Shown: piece after piece, positions 23,660 to 35,916 of the stretch | Layout: every line of letters starts with the position of its first letter | Position numbering within the stretch: the stretch's first letter is position 1 | From: Laetiporus sulphureus 93-53 | Taxonomy: Eukaryota > Basidiomycota > Agaricomycetes > Polyporales > Laetiporaceae | Reading direction: 5' to 3' | DNA length: 64,000 bases | NCBI RefSeq assembly: GCF_001632365.1 | Contig: NW_024468519.1 | Location: forward strand, 1-64,000 | Notes under the pieces: model-generated | The model's input: only the letters and a program-made list of their open reading frames with translations | Databases searched by the model: none | What the model was told of the DNA's origin: nothing | Position numbers and translations under genes: made by a program

Positions 23660-24586
23660 TACGATCTGGAACGAGGAATGATGGTACTTTAGACAGGTAG
23701 TAATCTCGAGTAGTAATAAAGTGCGGCTCCGACTCGCAATATGGCATAAAAGCCCGAATCTGATGAATGAACTCACTTGCGCTGCCTGCTCTTGTGCTTC
23801 ACTTCATCACTGAGCAGTAATGCGAATTAGATCTCGCCACAGCATGTGTGCATGTGCAAGGGCCACGCAACTCAAATGCACAAGTCCGCGGGTGGCCGCT
23901 TCGAGGAGACACGCATCCAAATCAGGGTATGCGTCGTCCTGATATGGAAGGTGAGTTCGCAGAAATATCTGCAACGTCCTGCGCTTAGCTCGCCCAGCAC
24001 ATGCTCGTCGCACATCTGTGGGCTGGCAACACCGTTCTTCTAGGATAGGAGCGGCGTCTTCTTCTGCAAGGTCGATGCCCGGTAGCTGGCATGCCTCACG
24101 CAGAGCACATCGCTCAGGCAGACGAACGACCACTGCGGGCCTACATAGCGGAATCTCAAGTGACAGGTGAGTGCATGCGAGAGAGCTGTCATGAATTCAC
24201 CGTAAATTTTGACGGTGGCGCGCCGTGGCCGGCGTTCTAAATCAGGCAAGAGGGTGGCCGCACAGAGCAGTGTCTTCTCCAAATCGGGGAATCCTGCAGC
24301 TCGGCGAGCCCTCCGAGAGCATCTCAAGCGTCGTATCCTTCCAAGTGGCGGCTTCTGTCCGCCTGAGAAGCATGTACCCGGCTTTTCCCACCCACATATA
24401 CTCTTTGCCTCTNNNNNNNNNNNNNNNNNNNNNNNNNNNNNNNNNNNNNNNNNNNNNNNNNNNNNNNNNNNNNNNNNNNNNNNNNNNNNNNNNNNNNNNN
24501 NNNNNNNNNNNNCTCTCCTCCGTAACGTACCCCCAAGACTACCGTTTCGTGTGGGCTCGACATAAACACATAGAAAACACGTCATC
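23660..24586. other. Intergenic with assembly gap
   Basis: 927 bp containing 100 undetermined bases at 24413-24512. The flanks have overlapping open frames on both strands but no recognisable domain. Because the gap is of fixed length its true size is unknown, so sequence may be missing here. Confidence 0.5.
24413..24512. other. Assembly gap (100 N)
   Basis: Exactly 100 undetermined bases, the usual placeholder for a scaffold gap of unknown length. Confidence 0.98.
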
Positions 24587-26668
24587 ATGGAAGCGCCGGA
24601 GCTCGCATCAGCACAGTACTTTGTCTTTGTGTACGCATTTACCGTTTCGTTCTCGCTTCGAAATCTGAGCCTCTCTTTTGCAGGTCGCAAGTACACTTTT
24701 GCGGTTCGTGATCTTCTTTCTATCTGTAATTCTCTCCAAATACTTAACCGGGGGAATATATGCAGCTATGTGTACGTATATGCTCGCGATCTCGCTCTTC
24801 CGTATCGGTTCCTCACGTAATAATAGATGCCGTCGTCGTCTGGGACTGGATGCACGCCATACCGAGAGAATGGCGATTCGTAAGTTAATTATCCTGTATC
24901 GTCAAGTGATCGAGCAGCGTAATCCACATCTCCTTGCACAGATATGGAAGACGAGCTGGACGCCTGTCAAGGTAGCGTATCTGTTCTGCAGGTATGAGGT
25001 CTCACGCTCGGCTAGGCTCTTCTGCACTCTCGAACTGACCCATTGCCAGGTACTGGGTCCTCGCCGTGGTGCCATATCTGCTCTGGGCTTTTGTGGCCAA
25101 CCACTCGTTGGAGACTTGCAAAAGAGTATACAGAGTCAGTAAAAACTTCATATTTATTCGCATATAGCTTGGCAAAAAGCATGGTGTCGCCTCCCAACGC
25201 CTATCGTTTCTTATTTGCGGGATAATTAACGTCTTCAACGCAGATCCCAGTCGCGCTCGCAATGTGGAATCAAGCCAGTGCCGAAGCTATTCTCCTCATA
25301 CGCACTTATGCTTTCTTCAATCGTAACAACTATATATTGGCCTTACTCGTCTCAGCCCTGGGCGGCGTTGTGGCGTACCAGCTCTATGTCGCCACCTCCG
25401 AAATGCTGCGTACGTGTTACAACCATATTTAAGCCACACCACATTCTTACAATCGTGTTAAATGCATTAGTCCTTTCGTTCGTATCGTCCCCGGTGAGTG
25501 TTTCAGACCGTACGCTCAGGGCATTCGCAAGCAGAGTGGGATTCCACCGAATTACACAAAAGATCGATCTAAGTGTTCCACCCGACGCTCGTTCTCTGAC
25601 GATCTGTTCGCATCTGGCGTATATCCAGAGCTTCCATCCTTTTGAGGGGGGTTTCCCAGTCCTTGAAAAGCAGTTCTTCTGTGAGGATACGCTAACCCAT
25701 GGAATATCAATTCCCAGACTATGGGACCCTGTTTCCCCGCCTCCAAACCGGGCTCTGCCGATCTCCTCGGTATGTTTATGTTACGATCATGCTGTCTTCC
25801 AGATGCTCACTGCTTCCGATCTCCCAGGTTTCTTTGTGAGCGTCTATAAGAAATTTCTCGCTTGTTGGCATTCAACCTGGTGCATATATGCGACAGATCG
25901 CTCCTCTGGCATATGACACGATGGTGACGATCATGACCGTCGCAAAGGCTATTACTATAAGGCGCCGTAGCGGTGGCCCTAACAGCAGGTTGATTCAGAC
26001 GTTCATCCGCGAGGGCAAGTCGGCCCATTAGTATGATAATATTTTACAACTGATCATCTCGTCCCTCCCAGGTGTCTTCTATTACCTCTTGATCTCCATT
26101 GCGAATTTGGTACGCTCCCCCACATATAATTGTGAAATTGGCTGGTGTTGATATAGTCTTCAGGTAAACGGCATATTCTATCTTCAGTGAGCGATGTATC
26201 ATAATTGTTCGCGTAGCTCTATGCTGAGACACATTCAGGCCCCGTCAAGTGATGTCGGCCATCTGTATACCTCTGAGCGTGATGCTTGCCCCTGTATTAG
26301 CGTGCCACCTCATTTTAGATCTTCGCGAGCGTGGCTCCGAAACCGTCTCTCAATCGGCCGGGACTATTGCGTTCACAGCCGGGGTCAACACCTCCAGCAA
26401 GTCCAATCTAGGCTCTCCGTTCTCTGGGCTAGGTTTCGGTTTCGGTACGCCATCCAGCTCGAAGGCAATTGTTCGTCCGACGGGTGTAGTGCTAAGCACA
26501 ATGGGGAGTATACCGATGGAGGGCATGAGCGTGGCGATGGCAAGTGGACTCGAGTTGGACAATTTACAGGCGTACAGCTCTGATGTCTCCGTCGACCAAG
26601 ATGTGGAGGTCGGTCTCGGGGGTGGAGCGAGTGGTATTAGAGTGGAGGTTGAGAAGACCACGATGTAG
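24587..26668 (+). CDS. DUF6533-type seven-helix membrane protein
   Basis: A member of the integral membrane family expanded in mushroom-forming fungi; its function is unknown. Landmark blocks after splicing are DAVVVWDWMHAIPREWRF, IWKTSWTPVKVAYLFCRYWV, LAVVPYLLWAFVANHSLETC, the long helix region AMWNQASAEAILLIRTYAFF, MGPCFPASKPGSADLLGFF, TIMTVAKAITIRRRSGGPNS and LIQTFIREGVFYYLLISIA, then SVMLAPVLACHLILDLRERG. The tail is Ser/Gly-rich and ends EVEKTTM. I count roughly ten exons. The intron after FIREG starts with GCAAGT, a GC-AG splice site. Splicing between 24622 and 24830 is uncertain: the obvious frame meets stop codons at 24819-24828, and a micro-exon is needed to avoid them. The intron at 25494-25713 is unusually long for this locus. 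Confidence 0.75.
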
Positions 26669-27263
26669 GCGCTGGACGATAACGGGTGGTTCCCCAAGTT
26701 GAATTCGTTGGGCATATTGCTGCACACTGCATTATTTCTGCATCCGTTTCTGCACACTTGGCGACCCAGCGTCCATCGCAGCTCTCGGAGTTGACATCAC
26801 TTTTGCATGTTTCACTTCTTCGCAACTCATCCTCTGTCTTTCGAGAACCTAGGCGCTTTGTATTGCATCGCATTGTATCTCATCAGTACTTTGAGTAGTC
26901 GTTTTGAACAACGTTAAGCAAGGTTTGGAGGCACCTGATATTGGAAAATATCTCACATGTCGAAAATTCACGTATTACACGTCCGAAGCAAATTTGAAGT
27001 TGGACTAAGCGCTGCTCCCTGCGTCTGGGTACGGTCCGAGTGTCCCGTTCAACCATGTCCTTTTTACAAAAAATTATGTAGGATGTATATCCCGCACGCT
27101 GTGACTACCGTGAAAGATAGCGGCTAGTTCCAAATAACAGAATCGATGGTTGTGGGCGCAAGTGGGCTCGGGAGCTAGGTAGTAGTCACGTTACCCAGAT
27201 TGGGGACCCCATCCCTCCATCCAAGTTGGCCCATATATCTGAGTTCTCGATTCTCAAGGCCTG
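26669..27263. other. Intergenic upstream of LSM4
   Basis: 595 bp without a recognisable coding frame. It presumably includes the DUF6533 gene's 3' UTR and the LSM4 promoter. Confidence 0.5.
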
Positions 27264-27957
27264 ATGGTTCGGTCTAGCCTCTGTCCAATCTTCTTGAAAT
27301 AAACTCCGTCCTATCCAGTTACCACTCCTAATTTTGAAAGTGGCTGGGAACAAACCAATGGTAACGAAAGCAACCGTTTGTTTCACCTGTATGCCATTCA
27401 CTAAGGCGCATTTAGATGGTCGAATTGAAAGATGGGGAAATATTCACCGGACATCTGGTCGGCTGCGACAGTTTCATGAACTTAACGATGGGTGGCGAAG
27501 TCTTCCAAAGAAGTGCAGATGACGAGCACTTCTGGAAACTCGAAGAGTGCTACATTCGTGGTAGTAGCGTGCGTGGCGCAGGGATAGTAAATTAGTTGCT
27601 TGCCGATTGACAAAGCAATGTATTCCCTGGATACAGATTAAGTATATCAAGGTTCCCGATGCGCTGCTAGGCCTGGTCAAAGAGGAACAGGAACGTGCCC
27701 GGGAAGTTAGTCGCCATCCGAGGAGTACCATACAGTTGAGCAGCGCGCGGGGAGGTGCGTCGTAATGTCGCGATTTCTTGCTAAGCGTCTCACACCGACC
27801 TTTGATAGGTCGCTCTTTGCCTGGCAGAGGTGAGCATACTGTCTACAATGCTAATATGGTTACGCGGTTTACACCATATGATCATACAGGTAGTACCAGA
27901 GGCGTAATGCGGAGCAGTCCGTTCCGCACGGGCCGAGGTCGCGGACGGGGAACTTAA
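27264..27957 (+). CDS. LSM4: U6 snRNA-associated Sm-like protein LSm4
   Basis: A core subunit of the Lsm1-7 and Lsm2-8 rings, which act in mRNA decay and U6 snRNA stability. Six exons: 27264-27266 (ATG only), 27319-27360, 27416-27568, 27637-27754, 27809-27829 and 27890-27957, totalling 405 nt and 134 residues in one frame. The spliced start is MLPLLILKVAGNKPM, matching the family's MLPLSLLxxAxNHPM. Sm motif 1 is VELKDGEIFTGHLVGCDSFM followed by NLTMGG. Sm motif 2 is FWKLEECYIRGSSIKYIKVP. The C-terminus is Arg/Gly-rich (FRTGRGRGRGT), as expected for LSm4. All five introns have GT and AG ends. The gene is easily missed because no single exon exceeds 153 nt. Confidence 0.93.
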
Positions 27958-28273
27958 TTCGCTCTCACGACTCGTCCCCTCTTAATTGGCGCGCACTGTG
28001 TAACGCGTTCGTAAACTGTCTACGCTTCTATTCCCTGTCTTTCCCGCGTCATCTGTCCTCGTGTCGCATTTTGAGTTGCTGAGGATAGAGTTATGTAACT
28101 GATTTGTGCGGAATAAATATGAATTGACACTTTGCCATAATTTGGAGTGACATCATCGTGCACTTCGGAACTTGAAGATGCAAGATTGCGTGAAGTTCAG
28201 GACCAGCACGAGGAGCGATGCGCTGGGCCGAACGCTTGCTTACTAAGCAGGCGGGCGCAGAAGAGACGCGCTC
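27958..28273. other. Intergenic downstream of LSM4
   Basis: 316 bp with no gene seen. It may include outlying, more diverged parts of the foldback element that follows. Confidence 0.4.
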
Positions 28274-28518
28274 ACACGGCAACATGACGCAATTTATCAA
28301 GGTGGGAAATTGTGTGCGAATGTCGACTGATTTCTTACACATGTGACAAATATTTGCAACTATGGCATTTCATGCTAAAAATGTTCCACTTTGGCTGTGA
28401 ATGTGAACTATTTGCGATTTAAATGCTACATTGGCAAACCTTTGCCGCAAATGTAAGACATCAGCCGACATTCCCACACTATTTTCCACATTGATAAATC
28501 GCATCATGTCTGCCGTGT
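28274..28518. mobile_element. Second foldback / MITE-like inverted repeat
   Basis: The arm at about 28274-28375 and the arm at about 28415-28518 are inverted copies, for example GACTGATTTCTTACA against TGTAAGACATCAGCC and AATTTATCAA against TTGATAAATC. Identity is roughly 75 percent by eye, falling towards a centre near 28396. The composition is AT-rich in the core with no open frame. Exact ends and a target-site duplication could not be fixed; weaker inverted similarity may reach 28225 and 28560. The end sequence is not like the element at 8715, so it is a different and older family. Confidence 0.6.
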
Positions 28519-29832
28519 CACCCGACGTATGCGCTAACGTCTCTTCCCACCCGCTACGACCTTTGCTACCAGCTCGTCTCGTAGTTTCTTTACCCACCCA
28601 CCCACTCCTTTTTAGTGTTTAGTGGTGGTGTAGTCGTGCTCCCCCCCCTCGTTAGGCTGCTACGCCGCCACTTCGCGCTCGAGAGTTCGGCTTAGACGCG
28701 CTCGGAAGCCCTGGATCACCGGCCAGCGAATCAGGAGCCTGGCCACCAATGCCAGGACATCGGACACTAGCGATCCAGGCCCCGAGCACCTTTCATGCAC
28801 GGCGGAAAAAGCCGCGTGCTTGCCCGGCCGAACCCTCTCCCACACACCGTCGTAGTATCGTAGTATTCCAGATTGTTCCTACTACTCCTATCTCACCTCG
28901 CAAGTGCACGCTGAACTTAGGAAGCTATTGCGCCCGTCACGAATTAATTGTGTAGATGCTGTTTGTAATATGCATGCATGGTCGTATATTCAGACAAGAT
29001 GTCAACATTAAGTGCCTTAGTTTTCCATCACATATTATATATCGGTATACTACTATGACACGTACTTACTACTAACCTAAGCGCTCTGGCCGAATGCTTT
29101 TTACCACGCCAGACCACGCCACCTCCACGTTCAATGCCGAATACGCAGTCCTGTTGGTCCGTGCACCCATCGTGCGGAGGGCATATAAGCAACTTTCCGA
29201 CCTCACCATTCCCTTACCACTCTGGCCTTATTGGCTTAGATCAAGTGTAGTATCTGTTCTTAATAGTTTAACCACTATTATGGAGGCACCACCTCCATAC
29301 CTGGTTATCTAATTTTTGCCGCCCCTTCTTCTCCCGCTCTGCTTGCAACTTGGGAAGTGCGATGACCTTGCTACTGCAATGCCGGCTTGTGTCGTTGGGG
29401 GATCCTCTTGCTCTTTCTCTTTGGTGCATTGTGGACGCGGGTCATTCGGCTTGTGGTTACATGTGCCAGATGGAAGGAGATGGAGGGATTGAGGGTTGGT
29501 TGACGTGTTTTCTTTCTTGAACGGCATTCTGCTTTCTCTATGACTATGGTCTCAACAGTTGATTATATCGCTGCCTGCACGACTATCATCACAGTTATGT
29601 GCGCATAATTGCTTGCAATCTTTGCCCCGCCGGCTGTGGCCTATCTAGATGACGTCATGATACTTTCACACGTACGCATCCAGGTTCGGAGCAATCGTTG
29701 ACTTGCCGTCGGCCATGTCGACAGCCGTGAGGACAGTTCAGCCATACCACGCCATTTCGGTTATAACGCGGCCTCTTCCCAGATAGCCCGCAATTCCAGA
29801 TACCCACACCGTTCAAGGTATATCCGCGCACG
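28519..29832. other. Gene-free stretch upstream of the first monooxygenase
   Basis: 1.3 kb without a convincing gene. It is AT-rich around 28960-29090. Short frames on both strands lack conserved motifs. It should contain the promoter of the gene at 29833. Confidence 0.5.
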
Positions 29833-31557
29833 ATGGCCACCAGTGTAAGCAGCAAGCAGGGCAAGGTCAAAGCGGCGATTGTTGGTGGTGGCGTCGTCGG
29901 TCTTACATGTGCCATCGCGTTGCAACGCCTTGGCGTTCCCGTCGAGCTTTTCGAGGCTGCGGTATGTTATGGGCTTCATTGTAAGAAAAAGGATATCTGA
30001 AATGGGATAACATAGGCTCACTTTGGCGAGATTGGAGCCGGCGTAGCCATTGGTGCGTTTGCGAGTGCATACATTGAGCTTGCCACCTAACATGCTTGTG
30101 CCAGGTCCCAATGCAGCACGGATTCTCCAATCGCTTGGCATCCTGGATGAGATCTGTGCAAAGACCGGGGAACCTGGCCTTACGATGAGATCGTTCCTAT
30201 TCGTTTCGGGCCAGGAGGGCCACGAGCTCCTGTATGAGGTGCAAATCGCAGTTTCAGCCTACGAGCAGGTTTGACGAGTAGAGTAAATAGTATCCTGAAG
30301 AAGAAGGATCCAACTCTCTGGGTGCTCACCGGTGAGCAGGGCCACCGCGTACTTCCGATTATGGCATGCTGATTCACTTGCGCGGAATAGTGCCTCCCTA
30401 CTTGATGCCCTTGTGCAATTTCTGGATCCGAATACCGCGCACTTTCACAAGAAATGCATATCGCTTAGTACGTCTGAACGCGACCCCCAAAGGACAACAA
30501 TCCATTTCGCAGATGGCACCTCGTATGAGGCTGATGTCGTCATTGGCGCCGACGGCATTCACAGCTCTGTACGCGCTGCGATGATCGGAGAAGAGACCAG
30601 TCGACCGGTTTTTAGCAATACCGTCTGCTACCGTGGCTTGTTTCCGTATGAGACAGCAAAGGCAGCCGGATTAAAGACAGACTTCACGTCTGGTCGCCCT
30701 GTAATTTTCACAGGGAGGGATAAGGTATGTGTTAATGTAGATCATCATGTACTGCTGCTGATGGCCAATAAAGCATCTAGTTGTGTTTGGCGTGAGGAAT
30801 GCTACACTTGTAAGTTGCTGATATTGTCGTCGTAAGCCTTATGCGGTACTAATTAATCTCCGGAAAGATTAATGTCGTAGCATTCTCCGCGGACCACAAC
30901 AGACCGATCGGCTCGACGAGCCTTCCTTCGGAAGGTCCTTGGGTAAAGACAGTCTCTCAGGAGGAAATGATGCAGGAATATGCCGGTTGGGGCAGCGATG
31001 TGATGATATTGCTAAAATGCATCGAGAAGCCGAGCAAATGGTTCATACATGTCGTCCATCCGCCTCTAGACAGCTACGTAAAGGGAGATGTGGCCCTAGT
31101 GGGAGATGCGGTGTGTCCGTTTTTCATGCGGCTATCATCCAACTAAGCTCAAAACTGAAAAGGCGCACGGAATGTTGCCGCATATGGGTGCCGGCGCTGG
31201 ACAGGGCATAGAAGATGCGTACGTGCTTGCTCAGTTATTGGGGCAACCGCAGACAACCGCGTCAAACATCGAGGTAGTTCTGTTGCTAAACATGTGTCAT
31301 CATTTTGACATATTTCCGGTTAGACCGTATTGCAAGCATACGACCGCGTCCGACGGCCTCGCGCACAGATGGTCTGGGATGGCAGTGTGCGCGCAGGCGA
31401 GATCTACGACGGGTACGGAGAACACGGCCTGTCGGCAGAAGGAGTGACGGAAGATCTCGGCAGGCTGTGGGACCCTGTGTGGTACCACAATCTGGATGAC
31501 GACTTGCAATCTGCTGTGAAATGGCTTCGAGAGACGTCGGCATTTCGGCAGGATTGA
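29833..31557 (+). CDS. FAD-dependent monooxygenase, salicylate hydroxylase-like (copy A)
   Basis: A class A flavoprotein aromatic hydroxylase using NAD(P)H and O2; the substrate is unknown. Start MATSVSSKQGKVKAAIVGGG: the Rossmann fold has the GxGxxG motif (VGGGVVGL) ending in the acidic LFEAA. Downstream come GPNAARILQSLGILDEIC, the DG motif (VVIGADGIHSSVR) and the second FAD motif VALVGDAAHGMLPHMGAGAG, which is complete only after removal of the intron near 31111-31162. The spliced linker YPEEEGSNSLGAHRASLLDA removes an intron at about 30335-30393. The tail is conserved (GEHGLSAEGV, WDPVWYHNLDDD). All catalytic-fold motifs are intact. It lies 559 bp upstream of, and in tandem with, a close paralogue having the same intron layout. 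Confidence 0.88.
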
Positions 31558-32115
31558 CTCAGTCCTGTTGTAGTTGATGTAAGTGTAAAAACGTTTGGAT
31601 GCCATCATTCGCTCGAGCTGACTGCAACGGACATCCTGCTATGCAAACACGAGAAGTTGAAGCGGAAATATGACTCATTTATGGCTTTGGGTCGTACTTT
31701 CACGTCGGGTGATTCCATATTGCCACGGATGATTACCATGGTCGTGAAATAAAGAGTGCTTAAACTGGCAGAATTTTGACATGATGACTCTATCTGATGG
31801 CAATGCGGAGTTGCCAGTCAGCGGGATGGTCATCAATAACCCATTGGAATCATTAATAGCGTTGCCGAAGGGCAGCTGACTTATTACAGATTGATTGTTG
31901 TGTGCCAGCAGGCGCATCCTTGATCTACTGCCGGCAGGAATTAAGCACAGTTGCGTCAGCACGTTCGCGTCCCATGGGAACGTTTGAGAAGATGACAGCG
32001 GACAAAGAGCGGTTGCAGCCGGCCGTGGAGACACATAAGAGGTGGGAATTCGAGATATGTTATATAACCGGGCCTCCAGCTTCGTCTCCAGTATTCGATT
32101 TCCTGTGAGTCGAGG
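31558..32115. promoter_or_regulatory. Spacer between tandem monooxygenases with TATA box
   Basis: 558 bp with no gene. TATATAAC at 32061-32068 lies about 50 bp before the ATG of copy B and is a likely TATA box, so copy B has its own promoter and is not co-transcribed by necessity. Confidence 0.55.
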
Positions 32116-33835
32116 ATGCAGGCTTCAGCAGAAACCAACCTCTCTCAGCGACTCAAAGTAGCTATCGTCGGCGGTGGAGTATGCGGCTTGACATGCGCAA
32201 TCGCTTTGGCCAGGGTGGGAATTCGTGCTGAGATTTTCGAAGCAGCAGTAGGTCACGAGTGCCACCGTTCTACTGAATGCGTCGTTTACTCTCTTACAGC
32301 CACATTTCGGAGAGATCGGCGCAGGAATTGGTATCGGTATGTCTTCGTGTCATGTGTGTGGCTTGTACCATGGTTAAATGCATGTGTTCTGCCTGCAGGT
32401 CCGAATGCAGCACGAGTCTTCGAGTCGATTGGCGTCCTAGACGAGGTTTGCATGAGAACGCAGGAGCCAAGACTTAACATGCGTACATTCCTCTTCATTT
32501 CCGGCCAGGAGGGCCATGAGCTGCTATATGAGGTATAGATTTTCGCCGCTGATCTGGACTCGTTCTCATGAATCTCACCAGTATCCTGGAACCGAGAGAG
32601 ACAGCGGACTGGGCGCATACCGGTGAGTACCATTGATCTTCTATGAAGGGTTTCGTGAGATGAGACTCGAATTTCTGCAGCCCGTCCCTTCTAGATGCCC
32701 TCGTCCGCTTTGTCGATCCGAGTGCAACCCACTTCAACAGGAGGTGCACGTCTTACAGTACCTCGGAGAGCAACCCACGGCAGACGACTCTCCACTTCTC
32801 CGATGGCATGACGTACGATGCTGATGTGGTGATTGGCGCCGATGGAATCAAGAGCTCGATCCGCGCTTCAATGCTTGGAGAAGCGACCCGCCAGCCGGTG
32901 TACAGCAATACGGTTTGCTATCGGGGCCTGATTCCCATCGAGAAGGCCAAGGCAGCTGGCGTGAAGAGCGATTTTTCCTCCGGGCGGCCGGTCTGCTATA
33001 TGGGGAAGGACAAGGTTTGATCAGATGCTTGCAAAGGATTTCGCTTACCAGATTATCAGCACATCATTGTCCTCGGTATCAAGGGTGGCACAATTGTGAG
33101 TTTGCTTTCCAAGCTCGCTGTGATGAACGGGAGCTAAGCATGTTACAGCTCAATATTGTGGCCTTTTCAGCAGACCATGAAGCACCTATAGGCTCCATCA
33201 GCCTCCCTGCAGGAGAGTCTTGGGTCAATGAGGTTTCTCAAGATGAGATGCTACAAGTCTATGAAGGTTGGGGAAGCGAAGTCACCAATCTGCTGAAGTG
33301 CCTCGAAAGGCCGAGTAAGTGGTCCATCAATTTCGTGCACCCTGCCCTCGATAGCTATGTCAAAGGCCGAGTTGCTTTGATTGGAGATGCGGTACGCACC
33401 TCTCTCATTCACTGACGACGTGTTCCAACTCGACATCTCAGGCACATGCTATGCTGCCACACTTGGGTGCGGGCGCTGGACAAGGCCTCGAGGACGCATA
33501 TCTCCTTGCCCAGTTATTAGGGCATCCCCAAACCAACCCATCAAACATTGAGGTGAATTGTGGTCGCAGGTACAGTGCTAACATCGTTGCTCATATTTCT
33601 CTGTCAGATTGTCCTCCAGGCGTACGATCGCTTGCGTAGGCCCCGTGCTCAAATGGTATGGAATGGCAGCATGCGTGCAGGTGAGATTTACGACGGCTGG
33701 GGAGAACACGGATTATCCGCAGAAGGGGTAGAGCAGGACATCAAGCGAATGTGGGACCCCGTGTGGCACCACGACATAAATGATGATGTACGAGACGCAG
33801 TCGAAGGGCTCAAAGACGCGGGGGTGTTGGCTTAG
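32116..33835 (+). CDS. FAD-dependent monooxygenase, salicylate hydroxylase-like (copy B)
   Basis: Tandem paralogue of the gene at 29833. The start is MQASAETNLSQRLKVAIVGG. Motifs: VGGGVCGLTCAIALARVGIR ending IFEAA; HFGEIGAGIGI; GPNAARVFESIGVLDEVC; the DG motif VVIGADGIKSSIR; and the second FAD site VALIGDAAHAMLPHLGAGAG, joined across an intron at about 33392-33442. The tail is GEHGLSAEGVEQDIKRMWDP. In the middle a short exon (CACATCATTGTCCTCGG onward, 33059-33094) corresponds to the one in copy A that encodes HLVVFGVRNATL. Intron positions match copy A throughout, so duplication postdates intron gain. No inactivating change is seen. The substrate is unknown; the 'salicylate' label reflects the family only. 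Confidence 0.88.
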
Positions 33836-34015
33836 ACGTCAGTGCAGTACTCAGACAACTATGAATGAGTATTGGAGCACATGTCCTATATACTTCCACT
33901 GTCGGGACGGGCACTGCAACTGCGTGCTGAATTATTTCAATGCTATCAACAAATCGTTCCGCAACATGGAGATAGTCGTCATATAAGTACACTCAACAGC
34001 GGATATAGGTATACC

Positions 34016-34803
<788 letters not shown>

Positions 34804-35528
34804 ATGTCGATTACGCATCTAACGTCGGTTTCGCAATTGAACAATATTCTTTCGGAATCTACGGACAAACTATCTGTGAGCTCCTTAGTGTTCTATCTCA
34901 CGGTCCATGTCAGAGACGAGTCTGTTCCACGTAGGTCATCGACTTTCATGCGACTTGGTAGGTCATGTCCACGACAATTCACCAATATCTCACACGTCTA
35001 CTGCAGGTGTGGACCGTGCCACATGATTGCGCCTGTCTTCGAGGCGCTTTCAAAGCAGTATCGGAATGTCAACTTTCTGAAGTGCGATGTAGACGCGGCT
35101 AAGGATATTGCAAGAACGTATGGCGTTTCTGCCATGTAAGTATCGTATCTTCCTGACCCCGCCGCGTGTATAGCTAAGCGTCAATGGTGCGATGTCTACA
35201 CGCAGGCCGACCTTTATATTTCTTCAAGGTAGTACAAAAGTCGATCAAATACGTGGAGCCGACAAAGCGTAGGTGGTTGCAAGATTTGCGGATAGATTTA
35301 GTTCTGATGGGCAAAAATAGTGGTCTTGAACAAGCTCTTCGACGCCATTCTTCCGGTTCGTCTGCTGGAGCTTTCTCCGGGAAGGGCCAAACTCTAGGTG
35401 GCTCCTCTCCAACGGAATCTTCCACCGACGACTTTGGTATAGCGGCCGCCTTCGACAGGCTAGACCCTCAGCTGAAGGTGCTGTTGTTCCTCCTGGCGGG
35501 ATATCTTCTCTTCTGGTACTTCAGTTGA
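34804..35528 (+). CDS. Tail-anchored thioredoxin
   Basis: A disulfide reductase of the thioredoxin fold. Exons join to SVIDFHATWCGPCHMIAPVF, with the classic WCGPC active site assembled from two exons. NVNFLKCDVDAAKDIA and the cis-proline segment (SAM|PTFIFLQGSTKVDQIRG) follow after two further introns. Beyond the domain is a Ser/Gly-rich linker, then DPQLKVLLFLLAGYLLFWYF at the extreme C-terminus, one hydrophobic helix with only a Ser after it. That predicts a tail-anchored membrane protein with the thioredoxin domain facing the cytosol. The start MSITHLTSVSQLNNIL at 34804 matches the usual beginning of the domain. It resembles fungal thioredoxin-domain proteins in the TXNL1 group, but the membrane tail sets it apart. 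Confidence 0.88.
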
Positions 35529-35916
35529 ATGGTCCATATCTTTTCGCATATCCTGGGTTCTCTAGCTTCCTGCATAGCATACTGCATTATCATTGATTTG
35601 AATTAAGTTCGATGAGGATTCGTGCGAGAGAAACTAGCCTATAGTACTTCAGTATGTCTCGGACACGGCGGACCGACTGAATAACGATCACGTGTTGATC
35701 GCGTTTTCGTTGTACTTGAAGGTGGCGTGTTGCCACAGCGCTCCTCCCTCAACCGCCACCTCACCCTCTCGATGCATGATAGCGGCTCTTCCTGAGGACT
35801 GAACTTCTGTCTGTACCAGACCTGACGAAAATCACGCTGCTTGTTGATCAGTCGGACCTTATTGGGTACACTGCTCCCGTCAAAAGTCCATGCGACACGA
35901 TAGCTGAAACGCACTC
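35529..35916. other. Intergenic upstream of POM152
   Basis: 388 bp with no recognised gene; it holds the thioredoxin 3' UTR and the POM152 promoter. Confidence 0.5.

Noticed and set aside
23807..24133. 108-codon minus-strand frame after ALG9
   Set aside because: No domain, no consistent splice sites and ordinary composition for chance frames in this GC-moderate DNA.
29833..33835. Secondary-metabolite gene cluster around the monooxygenases
   Set aside because: The neighbours are LSM4, histone H4, thioredoxin and POM152; no synthase, transporter or cluster regulator is present.
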